Positions 7,266 through 16,287 of a DNA stretch of 64,000 nucleotides are shown in pieces. The notes beneath the pieces were generated by a model. It did no database searches, was not told where the DNA came from, and was given only the letters and a program-made list of their open reading frames with translations. Position numbers and translations under genes: made by a program. Position 1 is the first letter of the stretch. The number at the start of each line of letters is the position of its first letter. The DNA is from Staphylospora marina (GTDB taxonomy: Bacteria > Bacillota > Bacilli > Thermoactinomycetales > Thermoactinomycetaceae): positions 910,001-974,000 of the forward strand of contig NZ_CP034118.1 of assembly GCF_003856495.1 (NCBI RefSeq), in the 5' to 3' direction.

Positions 7266-8129
7266 TTGAGACGAACGGCGTGGATCCTGCTCCTGCTGGG
7301 GCTGGCCGGAGCGGCTACCTGGTGGGTGTACGAAAAACAGAAACATGAAGTGATCGAACTGCGGGTGCCCGGAGAGTTGGCGCCCCTCTACGTGAAAGTG
7401 GCCAGGGAGCAAGGCATTCCCTGGGAAGCGCTGGCGGCAATGGATGAAGTGGAACACCGTTACCGGAAAACGGACCAGGCTTCGATCGAGCGGCAGGCAC
7501 GCCGTTTGAAGGAAGCATTGGACGGTGAAAAGCCGAACGAGGACAACATTGCCGATGCATGGGAAAAGATGTATTCCAAAGCCAAAGCGGAACGGATGAA
7601 GCACATCATGGAAGCGTACATGTGGCAGGCGGCATCGATGGCCGACGGCAGCGGTTTTCCGTTTCGCGCGGAGGACAGAAAGCACGTTTCTTATGAGGAT
7701 ACTTGGGGAGCATCCAGAACATACGGAGGCAAGCGGCAGCATGAGGGAACCGATATCATGGCTCCGAAGGGGACTCCCGTCGTTTCGGTGTCGGACGGGG
7801 AAGTGGTGCGAAAGGGATGGAACCGGCTCGGGGGATGGCGTCTGATGATCCGGGATGAACATCATCCGCAAATGCACTACTACTATGCCCATTTGAGCAA
7901 ATACGCTGACGGAGTGGAAGAAGGCGAAAAAGTGAAGCGGGGGCAGGTCATCGGCTATGTCGGCGACACGGGATACGGCCCGGAAGGAACCACCGGAAAA
8001 TTCCCGCCCCACCTTCACTTCGGCCTGTACGTGAGCGAAGGATTGCTTCCATACCCGTGGAAACCCGTCAATCCGTACGCCCTGCTCCGGGTGTGGGAGG
8101 ATCAAGCGGAAGCGAGGGCGAGAGAATGA
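7266..8129 (+). CDS. M23-family metallopeptidase, membrane-anchored
   Basis: A 287-residue protein with an N-terminal membrane helix (about 4-22), a helical middle part and a C-terminal LytM/M23 domain. The zinc motif is seen as HEGTD and HLHFG, with HYYYAHL between. Family members are peptidoglycan endopeptidases or degenerate activators; retained metal ligands suggest an active enzyme facing the cell wall. The start is TTG 7266, with AAAGGAG 9 nt upstream; a TTG at 7263 is out of frame. It lies 128 bp after the two-component pair and may be in its regulon or operon. Confidence 0.85.
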   Translation: MRRTAWILLLLGLAGAATWWVYEKQKHEVIELRVPGELAPLYVKVAREQGIPWEALAAMDEVEHRYRKTDQASIERQARRLKEALDGEKPNEDNIADAWEKMYSKAKAERMKHIMEAYMWQAASMADGSGFPFRAEDRKHVSYEDTWGASRTYGGKRQHEGTDIMAPKGTPVVSVSDGEVVRKGWNRLGGWRLMIRDEHHPQMHYYYAHLSKYADGVEEGEKVKRGQVIGYVGDTGYGPEGTTGKFPPHLHFGLYVSEGLLPYPWKPVNPYALLRVWEDQAEARARE

Positions 8130-8181
8130 AACGGTTCCGGGGCGCACACGATACCTCTTGAGCGGAAAGGAGGTTCACAAC

Positions 8182-8340
8182 ATGCAAAAACGTAAGTGGG
8201 TGCGCACCCGGGAACCGGAAATCGCCCCGGGCCTGGATGACCATGAAGAACTGGATCGTCCCGCCACCGAAGAGGAAATCCGGCGGGGCGACTATACGGA
8301 AGTCACGCAATTGTCATGGGATGAGACGGACAAGTCTTGA
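8182..8340 (+). CDS. Small acidic protein of unknown function
   Basis: A 52-residue polypeptide rich in Glu and Asp, with two Trp (WVRTREPE and LSWDET). A strong AAAGGAGGT lies 8 nt before ATG 8182, which is the best evidence for translation. It follows the M23 peptidase by 52 bp and is closed by a good terminator at 8376-8402, so it is probably the last gene of that transcript. I recognise no family. Confidence 0.6.
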   Translation: MQKRKWVRTREPEIAPGLDDHEELDRPATEEEIRRGDYTEVTQLSWDETDKS

Positions 8341-8375
8341 GAAAACCGTCACGGACGGAGATGCGAGGTTTACGG

Positions 8376-8402
8376 AATCTGCGCAACGCGGATTCTTTTT
8401 TT
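8376..8402 (+). terminator. Intrinsic terminator after the small acidic gene
   Basis: An 8-bp stem (8376-8383 with 8387-8394, one G-U pair) and a 3-nt loop are followed by a C and a run of seven T. Confidence 0.8.
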
Positions 8403-8454
8403 GTGCACGACAAAAAATGGACAGTGTCTTCGAAAGGGATTAAAGAAGATTTAT

Positions 8455-8495
8455 CAAACAAATAAAAATCGAATCAATTTGAAATTATTTGTTTG
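8455..8495. promoter_or_regulatory. AT-rich 11-bp inverted repeat before the RelE-helicase gene
   Basis: Arms 8455-8465 and 8485-8495 are exact complements, spaced 19 nt. The surrounding 90 bp are strikingly AT-rich compared with neighbouring genes. It is the kind of site expected for a dimeric repressor, or for a promoter region acquired together with the downstream gene. No clear sigma-A pair is visible inside it. Confidence 0.5.
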
Positions 8496-8553
8496 GTGGC
8501 CGTCCTGATCCATTCACCAATCGCAGTTACAACCCGAAGGAGGCATTGTTCAC

Positions 8554-8769
8554 ATGACCGGAAACGTCTTCGTGCACAAATGGTTCACGCAATCCGTGGT
8601 GAAACTTCCTCCGAAAATCCAGGTGCAGGCTTGGAACATGGTTCATCAATTTATGGAACATCCCGGAGCGCCCGGGCTGAACTTTGAAAAATTGCACGGG
8701 GACCGAAATCTGTATTCCCTGAGAGTGAATGATCAGTATCGGGCCATCCTGTTCAAGCCCGAAAAATAG
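8554..8769 (+). pseudogene. RelE/ParE-like N-terminal part of a helicase, cut by TAG
   Basis: 71 residues from ATG 8554 (site GAAGGAGG upstream). The sequence FEKLHGDRNLYSLRVNDQY followed by RAILFK has the look of a RelE/ParE toxin fold. The frame stops at TAG 8767-8769, but the same frame continues after it with EIYLLVWVDNHDEAYNWA, which supplies the expected last strand of that fold, and runs without another stop into the helicase. So this appears to be the 5' part of one long gene (8554-10665) interrupted by a single amber codon, not a free-standing toxin. No antitoxin gene is next to it. Confidence 0.6.
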
Positions 8770-8784
8770 GAGATCTACCTGCTT

Positions 8785-10665
8785 GTGTGGGTCGACAATC
8801 ATGATGAAGCCTATAACTGGGCGAAGCGGAAGCGGTTTGAAATCAACCCGCGGACCGGGACCTTTCAGATCTGGACGCATGCAGAGGTAAAGGAATCTCC
8901 CGATTGGCGGGAGCCTGGGGTGTTTGAACGGTACACCCGCGAACAGCTGTTGGAACTGGGGGTTCCGGAAGACGTGCTTCCCGTGGTGTACAACATCCGC
9001 AATGAAGACGAATTGCACGATCAAGTGGAGAAAATCCCCAACGATGTGTTTTTGTATCTTCTCTGGCTTTTGCAGGGGGAACCGATTGAAGACGTGTTGG
9101 AAGTGGCGAAGGAAGAGCGGTCGGTCGAGGCGCGGGAGGAAAGGGAGCGTTCGGCCTTCTTGAATGCCTTGATCCGCTCCGGCAGTGAGATCACCGTCAT
9201 TTCTTCCGATCTGGAGCTGGAAGAAATGATGCGTCATCCGCTGGAAACATGGCGGCTGTTCCTGCACCCTAGCCAGAAGAAACTGATTGAAGCCGACCAC
9301 AGCGGTCCCGTTCGCGTGTTGGGAGGAGCGGGTACCGGCAAAACGGTGGTGGCCTTGCATCGGGCGCGAAAATTGGTCAGGGATTTGCTGCGTCCGGGTG
9401 AAAAGTTGCTGGTCACCGCTTTCAATCTGAACTTGGCGGAAATCATCCGGGACCAGCTTGCCTCCATGTGCACGGAGGAAGAAATGAACCGGATCGACGT
9501 GATCCCCATCGACCAGCTGGCCAGAAACATCGCGGAAACACATGCAGGAATCCGGATTCACTGCATGATGGGGAATGAAGAGCGGGAAGCCTTGTGGAAG
9601 CAGGCCGGGGATGCCTTGGGGCTGGAAGCGGATGAGATTTCATTCATCCGTGCGGAATATGAGCGGTTCATTCTGCCGGAATACATCGAAGACAAAGAAA
9701 CCTATCTCCGGGTCATGCGAAAAGGCCGGAAGAAAAAGCTGACGCAGGAGCAGCGGGAAAAAGTGTGGGATGTCGTACAATTCGTGGAATCGCAAAAAAA
9801 GGAGAAGGGTTGGTACGATTATCCGGACATTCTCCGGATCGCCCGGCGCTGGGCGGAAGCCCATCCGGGAACGGTGACATACCGGGCGGCGGTGATCGAT
9901 GAGGCCCAAGACTTTACCGAGGATGCGTTTTGCCTGATCCGGGCGCTGGTTCCAAAGAATCGGAATGATCTGTTCATCGTCGGTGATCCGCTTCAACGGT
10001 TGTACAACCGTCCGGTGGTGCTGTCCCGGTGCGGCATCGACGTTCGGGGCCAGCGTTCGAAGCGGCTGCGCATCAATTACCGGACGACGGAACAGATTCG
10101 CAAGCTGGCGGTTCAGGTGTTGGTGGAAACCGGCTATGATGATCTCGACGGCGGCGTCCACACGGCGGACGATTTCTCCCTGATGTCCGGGGCGGAACCG
10201 GTATGCCTCTCCTTTGCCGAACAGGAGCAAGAGAAGGAATTCATCGTGCGCTGCATCCGGGAGCTGCAAAATCAAGGCGTGAAATTGAACGAGATGGTGA
10301 TGTTGGCACGCATCTCCAAACGGTTGAACAAATACCGGGAAGCGCTGGAAGAAGCGGGGATCCCCTGCCAACAGTTGACCACCCGCTCCCATCTGGGGGA
10401 TGAAGGCGTGCACTTCGGAACCATGCATCGCAGCAAGGGGCTGGAATTCCGGGTGGTGTTTCTCGTGGGGGTGAACGAGGGAGACGTGCCGTTCACGTAC
10501 GTGCTGAACAAAGCGCTGGACGATGAAGAATCGGAGGAGTTGCTGAAAAAAGAGCGCTCTCTGCTGTATGTCGCCAGTTCCCGGGCAAGGGAAAAACTGT
10601 TCATCACGTCCCATGGACGGCCGTCCCCCTGGTTCCGGTTCAAGAGCGCGGAAAAAGAGCATTGA
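8785..10665 (+). CDS. UvrD/Rep-like superfamily 1 helicase (3' part of a broken RelE-helicase gene)
   Basis: A 626-residue open frame with SF1 helicase motifs: Walker A LGGAGTGKTV, motif II IDEAQDF, motif III-like VGDPLQRLYN, the YRTT motif, and the C-terminal HRSKGLEFRVVF and LLYVASSRAREKL motifs. The N-terminal 30 residues complete the RelE-like fold begun at 8554. Re-initiation at GTG 8785 is possible: the TAG codon sits inside AGGAG (8768-8772), 12 nt upstream. If so, the helicase could still be made without an intact RelE domain. The family's job is uncertain, probably nucleic-acid processing. A good terminator follows. Confidence 0.75.
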   Translation: MWVDNHDEAYNWAKRKRFEINPRTGTFQIWTHAEVKESPDWREPGVFERYTREQLLELGVPEDVLPVVYNIRNEDELHDQVEKIPNDVFLYLLWLLQGEPIEDVLEVAKEERSVEAREERERSAFLNALIRSGSEITVISSDLELEEMMRHPLETWRLFLHPSQKKLIEADHSGPVRVLGGAGTGKTVVALHRARKLVRDLLRPGEKLLVTAFNLNLAEIIRDQLASMCTEEEMNRIDVIPIDQLARNIAETHAGIRIHCMMGNEEREALWKQAGDALGLEADEISFIRAEYERFILPEYIEDKETYLRVMRKGRKKKLTQEQREKVWDVVQFVESQKKEKGWYDYPDILRIARRWAEAHPGTVTYRAAVIDEAQDFTEDAFCLIRALVPKNRNDLFIVGDPLQRLYNRPVVLSRCGIDVRGQRSKRLRINYRTTEQIRKLAVQVLVETGYDDLDGGVHTADDFSLMSGAEPVCLSFAEQEQEKEFIVRCIRELQNQGVKLNEMVMLARISKRLNKYREALEEAGIPCQQLTTRSHLGDEGVHFGTMHRSKGLEFRVVFLVGVNEGDVPFTYVLNKALDDEESEELLKKERSLLYVASSRAREKLFITSHGRPSPWFRFKSAEKEH

Positions 10666-10687
10666 TGGACGAAGGAAATATTGGATC

Positions 10688-10721
10688 GGGGAATTCCTTG
10701 AATCAGGAATTCCCCTTTTTT
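10688..10721 (+). terminator. Intrinsic terminator after the helicase
   Basis: An 11-bp perfect stem (10688-10698 with 10705-10715), a 6-nt loop, then six T. Confidence 0.9.
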
Positions 10722-10764
10722 GATGGCAGGGGAGGGTCTGCCTTTGATCGCCGTCTTTTTTCTT

Positions 10765-10793
10765 TTGAATTCAAGATACCGGATGGCTAGAAT
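10765..10793 (+). promoter_or_regulatory. Sigma-A promoter of the radical SAM gene
   Basis: -35 TTGAAT (10765-10770), 17-nt spacer, -10 TAGAAT (10788-10793). It lies 38 nt before the start codon at 10832. Confidence 0.7.
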
Positions 10794-10831
10794 AGAGAAA
10801 GCAACTCTCACGGGAACGAGGTGGAAGGCCC

Positions 10832-12595
10832 ATGAAAGTGGTGTTGTCAACGCTCAATGCCAAATACATTCACACCTCGCTGGCCCTCCGGTATCTGAAG
10901 GCATTCAGCGGTCGGGAGTTTGACATGGAGATTGCCGAGTACACCATCAAGGACCCGGCGATGAACATTGTCTCCGACCTGTACGGAAGAGCTCCGGATG
11001 TCGTCGGCTTTTCCTGTTACATCTGGAACATCGAAGAGACCGTCACCGTCATCGACATGCTGCGCAAGGTCAAACCCGATGTGAAGATCGTGTTGGGCGG
11101 ACCTGAAGTCTCTTACGATACCGAATATTGGATGGAGCGATTGCCTCAGGTCGATTTCATCGTGGTCGGCGAAGGGGAGGAAACGTTTCACCATCTGCTT
11201 ACCGAACTGAGGGGCGACGGGAATTTCCGTTCCGTGTTCGGACTTGCCTGGCGCAAGGAAGGCCGGACGGTGATCAATCCTCCCAGACCCAAGTTGGATT
11301 TGAACCGCATCCCGTCTCCGCATCGTTTTGCGGAGGATTTGCCTCACCTTCCGAACCGGGTGGTCTATTTCGAAACCAGCCGGGGTTGTCCGTTCAATTG
11401 CCAATTCTGCCTTTCCAGCATCGAGGTGGGCGTGCGCTATTTTGACATCGAACGGACGAAGGAAGATTTGTTGTACCTGATCCGAAACGGTGCGCGGCTG
11501 ATCAAGTTCGTCGACCGCACGTTCAACATCCGGCGGGATTATGCCATGGAAATCTTCCGGTTCCTGATCGAGAACCACGGCGGATGTGTCTTTCAGTTCG
11601 AGATCACCGCGGACATTCTCCGGCCGGAAGTGGTCGATTTCCTCGCCGAACATGCGCCGCCCGGCATTTTCCGCTTTGAGATCGGTGTGCAGTCCACCAA
11701 TGATCCCACCAATCTGGCCGTGAAACGCCGCCAGAATTTCGAAAAGCTCTCCCGGACGGTGACCCGCATCCGGGAAAGCGGGAAAATCGTCCAGCATCTG
11801 GACTTGATCGCCGGCTTGCCGCTGGAGGACTACGAAACGTTCAAAAAAACCTTCAATGATGTGTTTGCCTTGCGGCCGGAAGAATTGCAGCTTGGATTTT
11901 TGAAGATGTTGCGGGGCACCGGCCTGCGGCGGGAGGCGGACAAATGGGGATATGTGTTCATGGAGCGCGCCCCGTATGAAATTCTGGGCAGCGACGTTCT
12001 TCCGTTTTCCGACATCCTTCGCATCAAGCGGGTGGAAGATGTGCTGGAGAAATATTGGAACGCGCATCGCATGGACCATACCGTCGAATATCTTCTGAAG
12101 CACGAATTTCCGTCTCCGTTTGACTTTTTCCAGGAATTCGGGGACTACTGGGAAGAACGGGGCTGGCAACGGATCGGTCACCAACTGGAGGATTTGTTTT
12201 CCCGGTTGTGGGAATTTCTCGGCCGGCGCGGCACCGGTCACTCCGACATCATTCTCGGTCTGATGAAATACGATTTCTATCTCAACCATCGTCACCGCCC
12301 CCGAAAGGTGTGGTGGGAGAAGAAGGTGGACAAAGAGCGGCAATCCCGCTTGGTGCGGCTCGCGGTGGAGCACCCCGATCGGGTGTCCGGTGATTTTTCA
12401 ACGATCGGCATGACGGAACGGGACATGTACAAGCATGCCGTGGTGGAAGTGCTTCCGTTTGATCTGGAACACTATCTGAAGAGCGGTGAAACGGTCGAAC
12501 GGGAGACGGCCTTGTTCGCGGTGTACCGTCCCGATGTGGAACGTCCGGTGCAGTGTTACACGATGGTCTTGGAAGAAGAGACGGCCGGATTGTGA
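10832..12595 (+). CDS. B12-binding radical SAM protein with DUF4080
   Basis: A 587-residue protein of three parts: an N-terminal cobalamin-binding Rossmann domain (about 1-140, with VLGGPEVS and VVGEGEETF), a radical SAM barrel with the cluster motif CPFNCQFC (about residue 190), and a C-terminal DUF4080 region. Proteins of this build are found across Firmicutes and presumably do methylation or other radical chemistry; the substrate is not known to me. The start is ATG 10832 behind GAGGTGGAAGG. No terminator is visible between its stop and the hairpin array that begins 26 bp later, so transcripts could run into the array. Confidence 0.85.
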   Translation: MKVVLSTLNAKYIHTSLALRYLKAFSGREFDMEIAEYTIKDPAMNIVSDLYGRAPDVVGFSCYIWNIEETVTVIDMLRKVKPDVKIVLGGPEVSYDTEYWMERLPQVDFIVVGEGEETFHHLLTELRGDGNFRSVFGLAWRKEGRTVINPPRPKLDLNRIPSPHRFAEDLPHLPNRVVYFETSRGCPFNCQFCLSSIEVGVRYFDIERTKEDLLYLIRNGARLIKFVDRTFNIRRDYAMEIFRFLIENHGGCVFQFEITADILRPEVVDFLAEHAPPGIFRFEIGVQSTNDPTNLAVKRRQNFEKLSRTVTRIRESGKIVQHLDLIAGLPLEDYETFKKTFNDVFALRPEELQLGFLKMLRGTGLRREADKWGYVFMERAPYEILGSDVLPFSDILRIKRVEDVLEKYWNAHRMDHTVEYLLKHEFPSPFDFFQEFGDYWEERGWQRIGHQLEDLFSRLWEFLGRRGTGHSDIILGLMKYDFYLNHRHRPRKVWWEKKVDKERQSRLVRLAVEHPDRVSGDFSTIGMTERDMYKHAVVEVLPFDLEHYLKSGETVERETALFAVYRPDVERPVQCYTMVLEEETAGL

Positions 12596-12620
12596 TGCTT
12601 GCACAGCTCGATTCCGTCAA

Positions 12621-13943
12621 CACTGCCGGTCCATCCCCTGTGAGTGCCTTTGCCATCGCAACGAAACGAGCAGGGGATGGACTCGGCAAAGATGCCAATG
12701 CAGAGAATGCGGTCGTTATTCCCCGCTCCGTTCCACAGCTGTCGCAAAGTCACTCGCGGGGAACAGCGACCGACATGCACGGCAACACGGCCGGAACACT
12801 GCCGGTCCATCCCCTGTGAGTGCCTTTGCCATCGCAACGAAACGAGCAGGGGATGGACCCGGCAAAGATGCCAATGCAGAGAATGCGGTCGTTATTCCCC
12901 GCTCCGTTCCACAGCTGTCGCAAAGTCACTCGCGGGGAACAGCGACCGACATGCACGGCAACACGGCCGGAACACTGCCGGTCCATCCCCTGTGAATGCC
13001 TTTGCCATCGCAACGAAACGAGCAGGGGATGGACCCGGCAAAGATGCCAATGCAGAGAATGCGGTCGTTATTCCCCGCTCCGTTCCACAGCTGTCGCAAA
13101 GTCACTCGCGGGGAACAGCGACCGACATGCACGGCAACACGGCCGGAACACTGCCGGTCCATCCCCTGTGAGTGCCTTTGCCATCGCAACGAAACGAGCA
13201 GGGGATGGACCCGGCAAAGATGCCAATGCAGAGAATGCGGTCGTTATTCCCCGCTCCGTTCCACAGCTGTCGCAAAGTCACTCGCGGGGAACAGCGACCG
13301 ACATGCACGGCAACACGGCCGGAACACTGCCGGTCCATCCCCTGTGAATGCCTTTGCCATCGCAACGAAACGAGCAGGGGATGGACCCGGCAAAGATGCC
13401 AATGCAGAGAATGCGGTCGTTATTCCCCGCTCCGTTCCGCAGCTGTCGCAAGGTCACTCGTAAAGAACAACGACCGACATGCACGGTAACACCGCGGAAC
13501 ACTGCCGGTCCATCCTCTGTGAATGCCTTTGCCATCGCAACGAAACGAGCAGGGGATGGACCCGGCAAAGATGCCAATGCAGAGAATGCGGTCGTTGTTC
13601 CCCGCTCCGTTCCGCAGCTGTCACAAGGTCACTCGTAAAGAACAACGACCGACATGCACGGCAACACCGCGGAACACTGCCGGTCCATCCCCTGTGAGTG
13701 CCTTTGCCATTGCAACGAAACGAGCAGGGGATGGCCACGACAGAGATGCCAATGCAGAGAATGCGGTCGTTATTCCCCGCTCCGCTCCGCAGCTGTTGCA
13801 AAGTCACTCGCGGGGAACAACGACCGGCATGCATGGCAACACGGCCGGAACACTGCCGGTCCACTGCCGGTCCATCCCCTGTGAGTGCCTTTGCCATCGC
13901 AACGAAACGAACAGGGGATGGACTCGGCAAAGATGCCAATGCA
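12621..13943. repeat. 176-bp tandem repeat array (7 full units plus one partial), two hairpins per unit
   Basis: Units start at 12621, 12797, 12973, 13149, 13325, 13500, 13675 and 13851; spacing is 176 bp, or 175 for units 5 and 6. Each full unit holds hairpin H1 (in unit 2: arms 12800-12816 and 12847-12864, one bulge, 30-nt loop) and hairpin H2 (arms 12887-12902 and 12932-12947, one mismatch and one G-U, 29-nt loop). Unit 8 keeps only H1 and has an 11-bp duplication at its start. Inner units are almost identical; outer units diverge. The array fills the gap between the radical SAM gene and the end of pbuX. 176 is not a multiple of 3, and the open frames inside have no ribosome-binding sites, so it is not coding. 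Confidence 0.95.
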
Positions 13944-13952
13944 AACAAATAT

Positions 13953-13979
13953 GCCCTGTCCCGATGCTTGGGACAGGGC
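13953..13979. terminator. Terminator between the array and pbuX
   Basis: A 10-bp GC-rich stem, GCCCTGTCCC with GGGACAGGGC, around a 7-nt loop. T-rich sequence follows on both strands. It most probably ends the minus-strand xpt-pbuX transcript and may also stop transcription coming from the repeat array. Confidence 0.75.
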
Positions 13980-14011
13980 CGTTCTTTTGATGCAGAGATT
14001 GGGGTTTCCGA

Positions 14012-15313
14012 TCAGGATTCGGACGCTTTGGTTTCCTTGCCGGCTGCCAGGGAGAGGCCTTTTGTCAGCCGGAAGAAGAGATGCAGGAACATGGCGGTGA
14101 GGCTTCCAGCCACGATTCCGCTGTCCGTGAGGACTTTGATGCCTTTGGGCATCGCCTTGAAGAGGTCCGGAACGACCGTGACCCCCAGACCGATGCCGAC
14201 GGAGCAGGCGATGATCAACAGATTTTCATTGTCGGTGAAATCGACTTCGCTCAGGATCCGGATGCCCGATGCGATCACCATGCCGAACATGGCCACCATC
14301 GCGCCGCCCAGGACCGGGTTCGGGATGACCGTCGTGACGGCGGCGATTTTCGGAACCAGCCCCAGCAGCATCAAAATGCCGCCGGCGGCGAAAATGACAT
14401 TGCGCGTTTTGACCCCCGAAAGTTGCACCAGACCGACGTTTTGAGAGAAGGTCGTGTACGGGAAAGCGTTCATGAAGGCACCGATCAGCGTGGCGATTCC
14501 CTCCGCCCGGTAGCCGCGGACGAGATCATCCGGCTTCACTTCTTTGTCGCAGATTTTGCCGAGAGCCATGAACACGCCGGTGGATTCCACCACGCTGACG
14601 ATCGACACCAGGATCATGGTGAGGATGGCGCTCACTTCAAACGAAGGAGCGGCGATGAAAAGCGGCTCCGGCAGATGGAACCAGGAGGCATTGGACACAG
14701 CGGAGAAATCCACTTTTCCCAACAGCCATGCGGCAAACGTTCCGGTCACCAGTCCCACCAAGACGGCGACGGCGCGCAGGAATCCGGTCGAAAAACGATG
14801 AACGATCAGGATGAGAGCCAACACGCCGAATCCCAGCAGCAGGTTTTCGGAGGAGCCGAAATCGGGAGCTCCGTCTCCGCCGGCGAGATTGTTGACGGCG
14901 ACCGGGATCAGGGTGATGCCGATCAGGGTGACGACCGATCCGATCACCACCGGGGGGAAGAAGCGGATGATCTTGCCGAATACCCCGGAAAAAGCGAGAA
15001 GAAACAGACCGGATGCCAGGATCGCTCCGTAGACGGCGGGCATGCCGTGCGCCGATCCGATGGCGATGATCGGACCGACCGCGGTGAACGTGCATCCCAA
15101 CACGACCGGGAGACCGATTCCGAACCAGCGGTTCTTCAGCACTTGCAAAATGGTGGCGATGCCGCAGGTCAGAAGGTCCACGGCAATCAACCATGCGGTT
15201 TGTTCAGTGGAAAGGTTCAGGGCTCCGCCGATGATCAGCGGCACGACCACGGCTCCGCCGTACATGGCCAGCACATGTTGGAAGCCCAGGGAAAGGATTT
15301 TGGCTTGATTCAC
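14012..15313 (-). CDS. pbuX: Xanthine permease (NCS2 family)
   Basis: A 433-residue polytopic membrane protein of the nucleobase:cation symporter-2 family, about 14 hydrophobic segments. Typical stretches are the N-terminal LGFQHVLAMYGGAVVVPL and the NCS2 motif QNVGLVQLSGVKTRNV. It imports xanthine, possibly other oxopurines, by proton symport. The start is GTG 15313, with AGGAGTG 7 nt upstream inside the end of xpt; only 6 bp separate the genes, so they form one operon under the guanine riboswitch at 15913-16108. Confidence 0.92.
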   Translation of the reverse strand: MNQAKILSLGFQHVLAMYGGAVVVPLIIGGALNLSTEQTAWLIAVDLLTCGIATILQVLKNRWFGIGLPVVLGCTFTAVGPIIAIGSAHGMPAVYGAILASGLFLLAFSGVFGKIIRFFPPVVIGSVVTLIGITLIPVAVNNLAGGDGAPDFGSSENLLLGFGVLALILIVHRFSTGFLRAVAVLVGLVTGTFAAWLLGKVDFSAVSNASWFHLPEPLFIAAPSFEVSAILTMILVSIVSVVESTGVFMALGKICDKEVKPDDLVRGYRAEGIATLIGAFMNAFPYTTFSQNVGLVQLSGVKTRNVIFAAGGILMLLGLVPKIAAVTTVIPNPVLGGAMVAMFGMVIASGIRILSEVDFTDNENLLIIACSVGIGLGVTVVPDLFKAMPKGIKVLTDSGIVAGSLTAMFLHLFFRLTKGLSLAAGKETKASES

Positions 15314-15319
15314 GGGTTT

Positions 15320-16108
<789 letters not shown>

Positions 16109-16142
16109 CGTGGAACCATCTGAATATGCGGCTTTTGAATGG

Positions 16143-16171
16143 ATTTTAGCAGAAAAGACAAGGGTTGAAAA
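16143..16171 (-). promoter_or_regulatory. Promoter of the xpt-pbuX operon
   Basis: On the minus strand: -35 TTTTCA (16171-16166), 17-nt spacer, -10 TAAAAT (16148-16143). The start would lie about 30 nt before the riboswitch aptamer. Confidence 0.55.
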
Positions 16172-16238
16172 GGGGGGAAGGGAATCATTAACGAACATTA
16201 TTGCATAATGGCGTGTGGATTGTTATGAAATAAAGAGA

Positions 16239-16270
16239 GAAACCCTGTCTCATGACATTGACAGGGTTTC
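16239..16270 (-). terminator. Terminator of speE
   Basis: An 11-bp perfect stem (16270-16260 with 16249-16239) and a 10-nt loop, followed on the minus strand by a T-rich tail. It lies just after the speE stop. Confidence 0.8.
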
Positions 16271-16287
16271 CCGTCACATTCCCGGTT

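Noticed and set aside
8554-8769. A stand-alone RelE toxin of a toxin-antitoxin pair
   Set aside because: There is no antitoxin gene, the last strand of the fold is encoded past the TAG in the same frame, and the frame continues into the helicase.
12621-13943. CRISPR array
   Set aside because: Units are 176 bp with almost no unique spacers, and no cas genes are present in the window.
12486-13990. Overlapping open frames of 155-175 codons within the tandem array
   Set aside because: The repeat length is not a multiple of 3, so each frame is just one repeat read in three registers; none has a ribosome-binding site.
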